Assembly (NCBI GenBank): GCA_050084985.1
Contig: JBITNC010000001.1
Span: 49,104,001 to 49,168,000, forward strand
Reading direction: 5' to 3'
From: Nageia nagi
Taxonomy: Eukaryota; Pinophyta
DNA length: 64,000 bases
Shown here: positions 35,150-47,230 of the stretch, piece by piece
Layout of the letters: each line of letters begins with the position of its first letter
Numbering within the stretch: position 1 is the stretch's first letter
Notes under the pieces: generated by a model
Database searches by the model: none
What the model saw: only the letters and a program-made list of their open reading frames with translations
Told to the model about the DNA's origin: nothing
Made by a program: the position numbers and the translations under genes

Positions 35150-35644
35150 TTATCTTGGTTTAATAAATACATTTTGATCTCCTGAATCCATAAATATCCT
35201 ACATGTTAGAATATGTTTATTGATGTTGTAATGTACTAAGATCTCACCACCATGGTAAAGAGCTACAATAGGATCCACACCTACAAAACTTTTCATTTTT
35301 CTAGGCATAAAGTTAGAATTATCATTTTCATATTCCACAAAATCATAATTTGCTAGATTGCATGTGCCTTTAGAGTTGTTTATATATCCTATACTATTTT
35401 CATGTATATTCGATAGACCATCAATGTACAAACGCTATGCATCTTTTGTTTGTGATGCATTTTCACACATACCATATTTAGCCATACTAAAGAAATATGA
35501 TGTTATTATCCTCCAATCCATAATATTATAGATTGGCCCATAAAATGGCATCAATGGTTCTTTTTCAGTGAATGGATGAACTTGTACATTTGATAATATA
35601 AATAAACTCATACCTACATTAGGCATATTAGAAGGTTTAATCAT
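35150..35644 (-). pseudogene. SET-domain-like protein fragment
   Basis: Minus frame, two pieces joined by one TAG. 35644-35435 includes VQVHPFTEKEPLMPFYGPIYN. 35431-35150 includes LYIDGLSNIHENSIGYINNS, NLANYDFVEYENDN, KSFVGVDPIVALYHGGEILVHYN. This follows the C-terminal SET-domain plan: an 'IDA...GN..R+INHS..PN' segment, then the 'V.A.RDI..GEELL.DY' end, with INNS for INHS and GGEILVHYN for GEELLVDYN. SET proteins are mostly lysine methyltransferases; the cofactor-binding start (GxG) is not clear. It lies upstream of, and on the same strand as, the En/Spm transposase, so it may be a captured host gene or a second element gene. Confidence 0.5.
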
Positions 35645-35836
35645 ATATGAATGACAATAATAAGTGAATTATTCATAAGCTTTTGGAAAAGGTTTTCTAA
35701 TTAGGCATGCACCATAAGCCTTGTAATCATAGGTATACTTGTATAAATGTACAACATTATGTGTTAAATGCAAATCACCAACACTTTCATCTCATAGCTC
35801 AACTAGCTCAACATTTGATGGTTGTAATTAATGAAG

Positions 35837-36700
35837 TCATCCTCCATTTCTTATTCTTGTACATTGTTTTACTCTATCTTCATCTAATGAATATACATAT
35901 TTTGGCATTCTAACCTTAACATTCTCTTTTAGATGTTCAACACATATAGTAGGTTCAATTGGACTAATGGGATATTTATTAACTATAGGAGGTAATGCTC
36001 CCTCTATATTAGGTAGACCATCATTTTCATGATATGTATTTCTACATCTCCCCTTCAATATTTTTACCAACCCTTACATATTGAATAACCAAATATAATA
36101 AGTGTTCTATAATAAAGAGTGATAGATTCATTAAATGGTTTTATCACATTTTCATCCATTGGTTCAGCTCTTAAAAATGCACATCCTGTTGGGTACAACT
36201 CTATGGCTAGTTTATGTCTTCCAATTGATGACTTAAATTGAGGTAGATAAGAATTTTTTTAAGCCTAATATAAAAATCAATATAAATAAGAAAATCCTTC
36301 ATGAAAAAATTAAAAATTAAATTAAATAGTCATGCATGCCAATTAATTACCTCATGACCATCATCATCCTCTCAAGATGAAGATTGAAGATGATCCTGTA
36401 ACATTATCCATAATAATAACTAATTAATCATATAATATCATAAAAGTGAAAATTTAATTAATTTTAAATTTCTACTTATATAATAAAATTTGAGTATACA
36501 TTCATCATATATATCTCATTTTCATTTGAAGATATGTTTGTTCTCCTAGGATAAATGTTTGATGCTATTTGGTCTTCATCATCTAATGATGAAATATCTA
36601 TCCTCCTCTCATAAATTAATGGTGGTATAGGATAATCTTCATATGAGACATCATTAGCCCTTTTTAACCCTCAACATACTAATCACTAAACTAATGATGA
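35837..36700 (-). pseudogene. upstream exons of the SET-like gene
   Basis: 36070-35837 reads MVKILKGRCRNTYHENDGLPNIEGALPP and then KVRMPKYVYSLDEDRVKQCTR. Before it, in another frame (about 36260-36080), FKSSIGRHKLAIELYPTGCAFLRAEPMDENVIKPFN is open. Further up (about 36655-36510) an acidic exon, YEDYPIPPLIYERRIDISSLDDEDQ, ends near a GT donor followed by an AT-rich intron with an acceptor near 36400. So this is a split gene with at least three exons and one frameshift. No domain recognised. Confidence 0.45.
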
Positions 36701-36785
36701 TTTCAATAATAATGTCACTAACTTGATTCAACATTGAGTAATACAATTAGAAATAATGGAATTTAAATTAAAACTTTAACTCTAA

Positions 36786-37650
36786 AGGTTTATGATAAAG
36801 GGTTTAGGGTTTAAGGTTGTAAAAAATTAGAGTTGTAAAAAATAAAGGTTGTAAAAAATTAGGGTTATAAAAAATCAAGTTTGTAAAAAATTAGGGTAAA
36901 ATTAGGGTTATAAAAAATTAAGGTTGTAAAAATTAGGGTTGTAAAAAATTAAGGTTGTAAAAAATTATGATTGTAAAAAATTAGGATTGTAAAAAAATTA
37001 GGGTTGTAAAAAAATTAGGGTTGTAAAAAATCAAGGTTTTAAAAAATTAGGGTTGTACAAAATTAGCAATGTAAAAATTAAGGTTGCAAAAAATTAGGGT
37101 TGTAAAAAATCAAGGTTGTAAATAATTAAGGTTTTAAAAAATTAGGGTTATAAAAAATTAGGGTTTTAAAAAATTAGGGTTGTAAAAAATTAGGGTTGTA
37201 AAAACTCATGGTTGTGCAAAATTAGGGATGTAAAAACTAGGGTTGTAAAAAATTAGGGTTGTAAAAAAATCAAGGTTGTAAAAAATTAGGATTGTAAAAA
37301 TCATAGTTGTAAAAAATTAGGGTTGTAAAATTAGGGTTGTACAAAATTAGGGTATAAAAATTAAGGTTGTAAATAATTAGGGTTGTAAAAAATTATAATT
37401 ATAAAAAATTAGGGTTGTAAAAAAAGTAGGGTTGTAAAAAAATTAGGGTTTTAAAAAATCATGGTTGTAAAAAATGAGGGTTTTAAAAAACCAAGCTTAT
37501 AAAAAATTAGGGTTGTACAAAATTAAGGATGCAAAAAATTAGGGTTGTAAAAAAAATTAATGTTTTAAAAAATTAGGGTCGTTAACAATCAAGGTTTTAA
37601 AAAAGCAAGGTTGTTAAAAATTAGGGTTGTAAAAAATTAGGATCAAATTT
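36786..37650 (+). repeat. array A1: 16-bp GTTGTAAAAAATTAGG-type tandem repeat
   Basis: About 50 imperfect copies of a 16-bp unit, TTGTAAAAAATTAGGG, whose end keeps the telomere-like TTAGGG. Unit length varies through A-run slippage. It starts directly beyond the 5' side of the En/Spm and SET-like genes. It passes into array A2 without a gap. Confidence 0.9.
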
Positions 37651-39236
37651 GGTTAAAATTAGGGTTCAAGGTTTAAGGTTTAGGATGTAGGGTTTATGAT
37701 GATGAAGGGTTTTAAAAAATGATGAAGGGTTTAGGATTTAAGGTTTAGGATGTAGGGTTTATGATGATGAAGGGTTTTAAAAAATAATGAATGGTTTAGG
37801 GTTTATGATGAAGGGTTTAATGTTTAGGGTTTATGATGAAGGATTTAGGGTTTAGGATGTAGGGTTTAGGATGTAGGATTTAGGGTGTAGGGTTTAGGGT
37901 TTACGATACAGGGTTTAAAGTTTATGATGAAGGGTTTAGGGTTTAGGATGCAAGGATTATGATTTATGATGCAAGGTTTAGGGTTTAAGATGTAGGGTTT
38001 AAGTTTTATGATGAATGGTTTAGGATTTATGATGAAGGGTTTAGGGTTTAAGATGTAGGTTTTAGGGTTTATGATGAAGGATTAAGGTTATAAGGTTTAG
38101 GATGTAAGGTTTATGATGAAGGGTTTGGGGTTTACAATGTAGGGTTTATGATGAAGGGTTTAGATTTTAGGATGTAGGGTTTATTATGAAGGGTTTAGGG
38201 TTTATGATGAATGGTTTAAGGTTTATGATGAAGGGTTTATGGTTTAGGGTTTATAATGAAGGGTTTATGGTTCAAAGCTTAGGATGTAAGGTTTATGATG
38301 AAGGGTTTAGGGTTTAGGGTTTAGGATGTAGGCTTTAGGGTGTAGGGTTTAAGGTCTAGGGTTTATAATGAAGGGTTTAAGGTTTAGGATGTAGGGTTTA
38401 GAGTTTAGGGTTTATGATGTAGGGATTAGGATTTAGGGTTTATAATTAAGGGTTTAGGGTTTAATATATAGGGTTTATGATGAAGGGTTTAAGGTTTAGA
38501 ATGTAGGGTTTAGGATTTATTATGCAAGGTTTAGAGTTTATGATGTAGGTTTTAGGATTTAGGATTTATGATGAAGGGTTTAGGGTTTAATGTTTAGGAT
38601 GTAGGGTTTAGGGTTTAAGATGTAGGGTTTATTATGAATGGTTTAGGGTGTATGATGTAGGGTTTACAATTTATGATGAAAGGTTTAGGGTTTAAGTTTT
38701 AGGCTATAGGGTTTATGATGAAGGGTTTAGGGTTTAGTATGTAGGGTTTAGGATTTAGGATGTAGGATTTAGGGTGTAGGGTTTAGGGTTTATGATGCAA
38801 GGTTTAAGTTTCATGATGAAGGGTTTAGGGTTTAGGATGTAGGGCTTATGATTTGTGATGAAGGGTTTAGGGTTTAATATGTAGGGTTTAGGGTTTAGGG
38901 TTTATGATGAAGGGTTTAGGTTTTTTGATGAATGGTTTAGGGTTTATGTTGAAGGTTTTAGGGTTTAGGATGTAGGATTTAGTGTGTAGGGTTTAATTTT
39001 TATGGTTTATGATGAAGGGTTTAGGATTTAAGGTTTAGGATGTAGGGTTTAAGGTTTATGATAAAGGGTTTAGTATGTAGGATTTAGGGTTTAAGGTTTA
39101 GGGTTTATGATGCAAGGTTTAGGGTTTATGATGCAAGGTTTAGGGTTTATGATACAATTTTTTAAGGTTTATGATGTAAGGTTTAAGGTTTATGATGAAG
39201 GGTTTAGGGTTTAGGATGTAGGGTTTATGATGAATG
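37651..39236 (+). repeat. array A2: diverged TTTAGGG telomere-like repeats
   Basis: Built from TTTAGGG and two 14-bp derivatives, TTTATGATGAAGGG and TTTAGGATGTAGGG, so the period stays a multiple of seven. Perfect TTTAGGG runs do not exceed about three units. The G-rich strand is the plus strand. It ends abruptly at about 39236, where unique sequence begins. Confidence 0.92.
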
Positions 39237-40187
39237 ATTTTGTATTCTTTTAGAATTGCACTTTGAGTTGGGGTAACACACTATCACTCTTTATTCTTTC
39301 ATTATTTTTAGAAAATTCTAAGTCTTTTGTTAGTCTTAAGTTTGAATAATTTTGGGTGTTTTCAACATTTGGCTATTGTATATATAAATCTTGGTCTTTG
39401 ATATTTTGCCTTATCAATTTTTAGTTAAAATCTAGCTAGTGTTGCAATAAGTCTTGGGGATAAACCTTAAGTCATGCTAGTAATCAAAAGGGCCAAAAAC
39501 TATATGTATAGAAGTGTCATGTCTAGGGGAAAATGTATCACATCTAGGTAGTATTATATGGGAAGTGAAAAGTCTAAATATAGCATCTAGAAGTTTTTGT
39601 AAATACAATGTCTAAGAGTTGTTGTAAATATAGTGTTTGGGAGTTGTTAATATAGTATCTAGTTGTAAAAGTGGGCCCAAGTTATTTCCAAATAATTAAT
39701 GAGAGATGTCCAAAAGTAAATAGAGCCCACCAATTTTCAATATTGACATCATCATTGTAGGCTAAAATTAACAAATCCTATAACAAGTAATGGTAGGTGA
39801 TGATTCATGAAGATATCAAATAGAGCCCATTGATTTTTAATAGGGACATCATCATTTTTGGCTAAACTCAATGTGTCCCAAAACAAGTAATGGTAGGTGA
39901 AGATTCATAAAGATGCCAAATAAAGCCCATCAATTTTGAGTTATGATGTTAGAAATTTTGTCCAAAATCAATGGGTACTAGGGAGAGCCATATCATTAAT
40001 AGAACTTGAAGAAAAGAAATAAAACCTACCAAACTAAGGTGAGAGTAATGGGTAAGAAGTAACACCTGGGTCCACTTGATCTTAAGTGTTAAACCCATAG
40101 GGATCTATTAATATGTCAACTTCAACTCAATTCCACATAACAGTGGTAGTTTTTTCTTGAACTAACTTTATATATTATTCATTACCC
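39237..40187. other. segment between array A2 and E3, with 100-bp tandem repeat
   Basis: No gene. 39718-39980 holds about 2.5 copies of a 100-bp unit: the AAATAGAGCCCA-type landmark recurs at 39718, 39818 and 39918, and AACAAGTAATGGTAGGTGA recurs between. Could be the 5' part of E3's LTR that is missing from the 3' copy, or pre-existing sequence next to the array. Confidence 0.55.
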
Positions 40188-41124
40188 CCATTAATCTATT
40201 CAATCATAACTATAATATGGGTCATCAATCATTAAAGAGAAGTAGATGATTACTGATAAAGCAAAGTGCCAGATCATACCTATCAAATTATACATGAGTA
40301 ATTTCTCAATAAGCTATAGTACCATATTAAATAAACTACAAGATAAAAAAAGGAGCAATTAATAATATGTTAGGAAGATTACAACTCAATGGATACAACT
40401 ATTCAAAAATTGCAAATTTCTAGTTGATACTTATTCACTATGTAATCTAACATAGTTGTAATATTTATTGTAAATAGTTTTCTTTGCCAAATTCAATTGA
40501 GATGAGTAATTATGTATATTGATGAAAAAAAGCAACCTAGTAGGGCATGTAAATGTATAAATGGTGGACTATTAGATATCAATGAGATCAAACATTTGAA
40601 CAAATTTGCCCAAGTCTGTAAGGTGCTTTCATACATGATAATGCAAATAAATAATGCTTTGCCCTTTTGAAACAAGTTATTTATTGGCTCTATGAATATT
40701 ATGTATGAAATGTTTTCTTAAGTTGTGATTGTGTATTGTGATTATGAGAGAATATTATGTATCAAATGTTGTCTTAAGTTATGACTATGTATTGTGATTG
40801 TGAAACCTAAAGGGTAATATAGCTTGCTATTCTTAATCTTGAGTATGGATTGTTACCTTTGCTGTAATGCTTAAGATGTGTAGTTATTATTCAAGTTTTA
40901 GTTTAATGTGTCATATTTTTCTAGTAACTCTCTACTTTTTATCTCTTTCTTGTTACTTTAAATGTTTACAATAGATAGGAACTAGCCTATAACCTAGAGA
41001 TTGACCAAAAAACCAACACAAGTGCATTCGCACCACCTTATGCTCTTTAAAGGAACCTAATATTTCAATAATGGAGAATTTGACCAAACCAAACCCTTTG
41101 AGGTTACATTATATCGATCAATAG
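40188..41124 (+). repeat. E3 5' LTR (homologous part)
   Basis: About 937 bp aligned with 50598-51482, sharing long stretches such as around TACTTATTCACTATGTAATC and GATATCAATGAGATCAAAC. Contains an extra near-duplicate of the ATTATGTAT...AATGTT segment (40690-40790). Similarity stops leftward at about 40188, without TG. Confidence 0.75.
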
Positions 41125-41140
41125 TAGAAATTTCCATTTT

Positions 41141-41158
41141 TGGCATGCCCAATGGGAG
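41141..41158 (+). promoter_or_regulatory. E3 primer-binding-site candidate
   Basis: TGGCATGCCCAATGGGAG, 16 bases inside the last position shared by the two direct repeats, in the correct place for a primer site. I do not assign a tRNA; TGGC-type sites are usual in Tat elements. Confidence 0.45.
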
Positions 41159-41510
41159 CTAAACTAAAATTTTATATTTAGCAAGTGTATATAGGCTAGA
41201 TAGCCATGTTTGGTGTCCTATCAATTATATTCTTAAAATATTATAAGGTTATTTTGACCTTATTTGTGATTATATTATTAATAAATCAATATTTTAAACC
41301 CTATCAGCTCCAAAATGTAGACTTAATAGAAGTAGTGCTAGAAATTTCTTTAGACATCCTAGGTTTCAAGAGCTATCAGTTCCTCATAAGAGGACTAGGC
41401 AAAAGATTTATTAGATTGTATCCCCTATAGTTCTTTTAAGGGAAATATTAATTTTAGCTATATTTGGTACAACCTTAAAATATTCTTCACTTGATACTAA
41501 TACTTCAAGC

Positions 41511-42930
41511 ATGGCTCAATTGGCTAATTTTTCTACTTGGAATAATGGTCATCCTTTGGCCGTTTCTACTAACTCCCCTACTATACCTCAAGTAGCATTC
41601 AAAGTTTTGCCTAAGTATGATGGGTTTGGTAATATACTATTTAAATATTGTTAACATGTATCTTTGTTGGCTTCAATCTTTGATATCATTGATAAAACAA
41701 TGATGACCAATTTATTATCATATTTTTTTGAAGGTAAAGCAGCTAAATGGTTTAGAAATCTCACCCCCCAATCTATAAATTCATAGGGAGAGTTATGTTA
41801 GGATTTAATTAAAATATTTGCTACAAATGGTGATGTTAGTACATTCCTTAGCCTTATAGCATGTATCATAAGATATCCTCATGAGTCCATTGATGATTTC
41901 AATATCAAATTTGAGAGAACATAGAAATCTATTTTAATAAGAATTACAACAACAAGTGCACAATCTCTAGTATATTATAGGAAGGCTTTTCTCCTAAACC
42001 TTAATATGCTCATTATTATGTCAGAAGATACCTTCCTAGATGTTTACAAATAACAAAAACTTATAAACATTTCTTGGTATGATCTAGAAAGATACAACCT
42101 AGAAGTATTATGCCATTATTTCTTAATTTACCTTATAAATAAGTCCCACAAATTGCTTATTCTAGAGTTTTAGCCTTACCACCTCATTCTAAACCTATTA
42201 TCCAAAATCAAATGCCAACATTACCTGCTCCTACATCCACTAGTAGTAGTACTGATCCTAAATCTTAAGAGGAGAAAAGAATAAGGCAATTGGAGGTAAC
42301 TATTAGGAACCTTACCAATAAGATCACTCTATAAGAAAGGTATAATCAAGGTTTCAATTACAAAAGATATGATAACTAGTATTAACCCAAATTCCAACCT
42401 AAGACAAACCATTTAGAATAATCAAGTGTCCCCAAAATAATTGAAAATATTGTTATGATGAGTTTTGTAGATAGTGATGCTTTGGAAATTATAGAATGGT
42501 GTTTCCCATATTTAGCTCCTCATTTTATAAACTCATGTGGTATTTATCAACATCAATATTTGGGATTACATTCAAACAAGATGGTGGAATTTGCATCAGA
42601 TCTTGTTGCTAATCTCACCATGGTAAATTTTTAGCTTCTAGAATATGCTAGAGAATAAGCTAATTATGTTCAAACTAGAGCTTCCTCCTTAATGGCTCTA
42701 TAGTAACCCAAAATTACTTAGCAAGTATAATCAAAATTGAAGAAAGCTAAGGCTCTCTTAGCTCAGTCACAAAATCAATAAGATCAATTCCTAGCACATT
42801 CAAGTAGTATTTCTTAGAATTTAGATACTAATATCCCTGCTAAAAAAAACCCTACAATGGCTAAAAAATAAGTCTTAGAGAAGGAGAAACCTAATGCATT
42901 AAGGTATCCTTTTATTGTATATTATCATAA
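41511..42930 (+). pseudogene. E3 gag
   Basis: Met at 41511: MAQLANFSTWNNGH, then LPKYDGFGNILFKY, LLSYFFEGKAAKWFRNLTP (the 'L.G.A..WF..L' capsid signature), the broken EL...F region and HESIDDFNIKFERT. A proline-rich linker, LPAPTSTSSSTDPKS, and a KRIRQLEVTIRNLTNKITL coiled-coil-like stretch follow. At least ten in-frame stops, mostly TAG/TAA. Confidence 0.75.
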
Positions 42931-43229
42931 AAAAAAGCCACTCAACAATTCAAAACACATCAATAAATGGAATCAAGTAAGCTTGTCTCATATAATCCAT
43001 ATAATATTATAGAAGAACTAAAGAAAACTACTTTTAAGATGACTATATTTGATGCATTAAAGATACCATGTCAATTAGATCTTTTGTAAGAAGCTTTGAA
43101 ACTAAAGAATAGTAAGAAAAAGGTAAATGAAAGAAATATCATCTTTACAATAACTAATTATGTCCCTATAGCTCCTATAGGTATAAGGATACCCCACCAT
43201 TCTATCTATCCCTAAGATTAGAAGTTTGG

Positions 43230-43715
43230 GTGGTAAATAATTATATGATAGATATCGAAGCTACAATAACTATAATTCCTAAAGCTATTGCCAATGAAAT
43301 GAAGTTGTACATTACAATATGTATTGATAGTGTTATACAATTGGATTCTTCCTCTATAGATATTGTTGGTAGTGTTAAAGCAATCTCAATAACTTTGAAT
43401 GCATTCCTTAACATTTATGTTATTCAAGATATCATTATGGTTGATCTTCCACCTTTGTTTGGAATATGTCTATCCAAAATATTCACTACTAAATTGGAAG
43501 AATACTTAACTTTAGACTATACTCATATTTTAATTTTCTTCCAAAATAAACAAGTAAAAATTCTAAATGAGGGCACCAAAAGTGTTCATTTTGAAAAGAT
43601 CATAGAACAAAATTGTTTGAATGGTCCTCAACTTATAGAAGTCTTTGAAAGGGATACACTTAGAGAATCACTCCTAACAACTAAAGTTCCTTCAACAAAT
43701 GATTTAAATTATTAA
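43230..43715 (+). pseudogene. E3 protease
   Basis: A 161-residue open frame. NNYMIDIEATITIIPKAIANEM corresponds to 'MLDSGA..T+MP..VA..M', with the D-S-G-A active site now D-I-E-A. VIQLDSSSIDIVGSVKAI and IIMVDLPPLFGICLSKIFTTKL...YLTLDYTHI match the family's 'IQLD...V.V.G..K' and 'VVDIPP.YG+.LSR.W...LGGY...D.SH'. The upstream frame continues with stops to about 43010. Active-site loss makes it non-functional although the frame is open. Confidence 0.75.
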
Positions 43716-43779
43716 TTCATAGATGTTATCATGGATAATTATTATTTATATGAATATGCCTATCCAATCTCAGTCACAG

Positions 43780-44230
43780 TTGAAAAGGAGCATGAGATAT
43801 GGATGATGTACTTTGATGGATCTAGATCTAAGCATGGATGTGGAGCTGGAGTTGTGTTCAAATCTCTAGAAGGACATATGAAAAGATTCTCCTTCAAATT
43901 CATATAGATTTATATAAATAATATTATTGAGTGTGAATGTATTTATTTAGAATTATCTAAAGTAATTAGTATAGGCATCAAATGCCTAATTGTCCATGGT
44001 GATTCAGAATTAGTTATAAAGCAAGTCAAAAACTAGATTAGTGAAAAACATTATTCTTTGAAGACCTATAAGAATAGAGTTTAAGATTTATTAAAGTCAT
44101 TCTTGGTTATAAATTTTATATCCATTCATATAAGGTACAACCAAATAGCTGATACACTTATTGGTAAAGGAGCACATTATAACCCTTCTCATTATAAAAG
44201 AGAAACTCTTGGAGTCAAAGTTTAATGTAG
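43780..44230 (+). pseudogene. E3 additional RNase H, located before RT
   Basis: Reads IWMMYFDGSRSKHGCGAGVV, then INNIIECECIYLEL, CLIVHGDSELVIKQVKN and IRYNQIADTLIGKGA. These are the four acidic motifs (DGS, E, GDS, AD) of an archaeal-type RNase H, and all four catalytic residues look retained. It lies between protease and RT, whereas in E1 the comparable domain follows the RT-linked RNase H. Three or more TAG/TAA stops interrupt it, for example where KFEATNN and NQI/YEV stretches would give Gln or similar. Confidence 0.75.
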
Positions 44231-44689
44231 GCCTTCAGTACCTATTGCTATAAATTTTTAGAAAGTATCTGATTATAATAAGCATATAATTAACTTTATA
44301 TTGGATGAAGTAGTACCTCATACTTTTGGTATTTAAGAATTACTTAACTATTTCTAAAAATTAGATGTTATCCAACTTAGAAATAATGTTATACCAAAAT
44401 GATTACTCTCTTTTGAAAGACTGTTTGATTCAAAAGATGTCAAGAAAGCTAAATCCTTGGCCATCTAGAAAGAGAGTTATGTTGAGCTAGAAATAGAACT
44501 TGATAGATATATAAAGATAGATTTAGAGTGTTTTAATAAAAAAAAATTATTATATCTCAAATTTATCATGAGTTATCCAAAGCAATTAGCTAGACTTATG
44601 ATGATCGTAAGACATATGATAAGAGTGTTATCCAACACACAATTAAGCTTGAACCAAATGCAAAACTATATATGCAAAAATAAAGGTGA

Positions 44690-45420
44690 GTTAACCCAAA
44701 AATAGAAAAAACCATGAAATAAAAATTAATTAAGCTACTTGATTCAAAAATTATTTATCTTATCAAGCATTCTTCTTAGATTGCAAATCTAGTTTCTATC
44801 AGAAAGAACAATGGAAAAATCAAATTGTGTTTTGATTTTAGAAATTTGAATCAAATGTCTCTTAAAGATAATTATCCTCTCCCACCTATAAAATAGATCC
44901 TGCATACACTATCTAAAGCTTGCTATTTTTCAATGATTGATGGCTACTTAAGATTTAACCAAATTTGGATCAAAGATGAAGATTAGTAAAAAATTGCATT
45001 TATAATTAAATGGGAAACATTTGTTTTCCAAAGAATACCATTTGGTATTTCTAATGTAGGAGCTACTTTTCAAAGAGCCATGGATCATACATTTGGTGAC
45101 TTGATAAATAAGATTATCTTAGTCTATCTAGATGATATTACAGTATTCTCTAAGTGTAAAAAAGATCATTTGAAACATCCTAAATAAGTTTTTGAAAAAT
45201 GCATGGAATTTAGTATTTCAATTAATCCAAAAAAATCTATTTTTATAGTTAACCAAGGAAAATTACTTGGCCACATTATCTCAAAGGAGGGATTAGTGAT
45301 TGATCTAGATAGAGTGAAACTTATTGAAGCATTACCACTTCTCTCCAACAAGAAAGCCTTGCAATCATTCCTTGGTCAAATCAATTTTGTTAGAAAATTC
45401 ATTAATATTTTTTCATAGAT
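44690..45420 (+). pseudogene. E3 reverse transcriptase
   Basis: SIRKNNGKIKLCFDFRNLNQ, DNYPLPPIK, ACYFSMIDGYLRFNQI, AFIIKWETFVFQRIPFGISN, GATFQRAMDHTFGDLI and ILVYLDDITVFSKCKKDHLKH. The YLDD catalytic motif and the first palm Asp are intact. The thumb (MEFSISINPKKSIFIV, LLGHIISKEGL) is open to 45417. Stops are TAG or TAA at IAN-, PIK-, DED- and HPK- boundaries. Confidence 0.88.
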
Positions 45421-45958
45421 TGTATCCCCAATCACTTCAATGCTAAAGAAAGATGCTATATTCTCTTGGTTAGATGAAGCAAAACTAGCCTTTAAAAAAA
45501 TTAAAAAAGCCATAATAGAAGCTTCTGTACTTAAAAATTTTGATATGTCAAATTATTTCATCATGTACACATATGGAGTAGAAAGAAGCATTGCTACAAT
45601 TCTAGCATAGAAAGATGATAAGAAAGAAGAATATTTGATTGCCTTTCATAGTCAAACACTGCATCAACATAAAAAAAGGTCATTTATTGAAAAACAAGTA
45701 TTTGAAAAATTCAAGCATTATGTCTTCTACAATAGAATTCATTTATTTACTATCCATCCAAATGTAAGAAATTATGTTATACAAGGAGACTTAGGTGAAG
45801 GAAAGGCTGGTTGGATTACTAAAATAATGGAATATGATATAGAAATTAAACTAACCAAGCTGATCAAAGGTAGGGATCTATGTAAAAATATAACTGAAGC
45901 TTCACATATGATTACTATTATAAAGGATGAGCAACAACTTAATGAAGAAAGTGATTAG
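45421..45958 (+). pseudogene. E3 RT-linked RNase H and connection
   Basis: FSWLDEAKLAFKKIKKAIIEASVL, FDMSNYFIMYTYGVERSIATILA, then EEYLIAFHSQTLHQHKKRSFIEKQVFEKFKHY...NRIHLFTIHPNVRNYVIQGDLGEGKAGWITKIMEYDIEIK. This matches the Tat RNase H plus tether. The first catalytic Asp appears as YTY (Asp to Tyr), as is usual when the additional domain is used instead. Confidence 0.75.
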
Positions 45959-46019
45959 ATTAAGCAAGTTATTTTTTTTTTCAAATTGTTAAATGTCCTA
46001 AATATCTAAATAGATTTTA

Positions 46020-47230
46020 GAAAAGGAGATTTAAGTTGCATGCCCTAAATTTTATGATGATAGATGACCATCTATATAGAAATAACTTTGATCAAACCTT
46101 ATTAAGATGTGTGACTCATGATGAATCTTGGAGAATATTATATGAATTTCATTATGGATTCTCTAGCAAACATTATAGTGGACCAAATACAACAAAACAA
46201 ATATTATAAGTTAAGTATTATTGGCCCATCATATTTCAAGATTCATTTAAAATTGCCTAAGAATGTGACAAATGAAATAGATTTATGAGAAAAAGAAGGC
46301 AAGTAGGTATGCCTCTTAAACCTGTGATAGTTGAGGAACCATTTCAATAATGGGGTATGGACTTCATTAGTGTTATAAACCCAAATTACTTAATAAACCA
46401 TAAATTCATCTTAACAATAATAGATTACTTTACTAGATGGTTAGAAGCTATGCCATGTAAGAATGTATATCAAGAAGCGATGATAGAAATGATTAAAAGA
46501 ATAATCACTCACTTTGGAATCCCATAGACTATTATCTCATATAATAGCCCAACATTTATTAGAGGTAACTTATCAAATTTTGTTGTTAAATATGAGATAT
46601 ACTAGTTATTATCTTCAAATTATTACTCATAAGGTAATGGGTTAGCTAAATCAACTAATAAAAACCTAACACAAATCATCAAAAAAATAATTGAAGGGAA
46701 TCCCAAATAGTGGCATACACAATTAGAATTTGCATTATGGATAGATTGGATCAACATTAAATTAGCAATCAAAACAACTCCATATGCACTAGTATATGGT
46801 AAAAGACCTATGTTGCCAATACACATTGAATTATCATCATTAAAAATCCTACAAAAAATGGAGGACCATGACTTTGAGCCACTATAATCTAGGTATAATT
46901 AGCTCTTGAAGTTGGAAGAAGACCAAACAAAGCATATGAGTCATTTCAGCATCACCAACACATTGTCAAGAAATGGTTTGATAAGAAAAAGTCTTCTTGG
47001 GTGAATTTTGAACCAAGTGACATTGTTCTCAAATGGGATGAGGTGAGAGTAAATCCCAAAATACATCAAAAATTTGACTCTCTTTGGAGTGGGCCTTATA
47101 TCATCACTCAAGCTATGCAAAGTAATGTGTTCAAATTACAAGATATCATCAAATCCTAATAATTACCTCTTCTTATTAATGAGATCTATTTGAAGCATTA
47201 TCAAGTGATAAGGTTATTTCATAACACTCA
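46020..47230 (+). pseudogene. E3 integrase
   Basis: LYRNNFDQTLLRCVTHDESWRILYEFHYGFSSKHYSGPNTT is the HH half of the zinc finger. The CC half is ECDK followed by TGA, losing the second Cys. The core WGMDFISVINPN, KFILTIIDYFTRWLEAMPCKNV keeps the first Asp. ISYNSPTF replaces ISDNGPTF (second Asp to Tyr). Further on YYS-stop-GNG stands for YYPQGNG and NPK-stop-WHTQL for NPKQWH. The C-terminal GPYIITQ segment lies at about 47090. Inactive. Confidence 0.85.
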
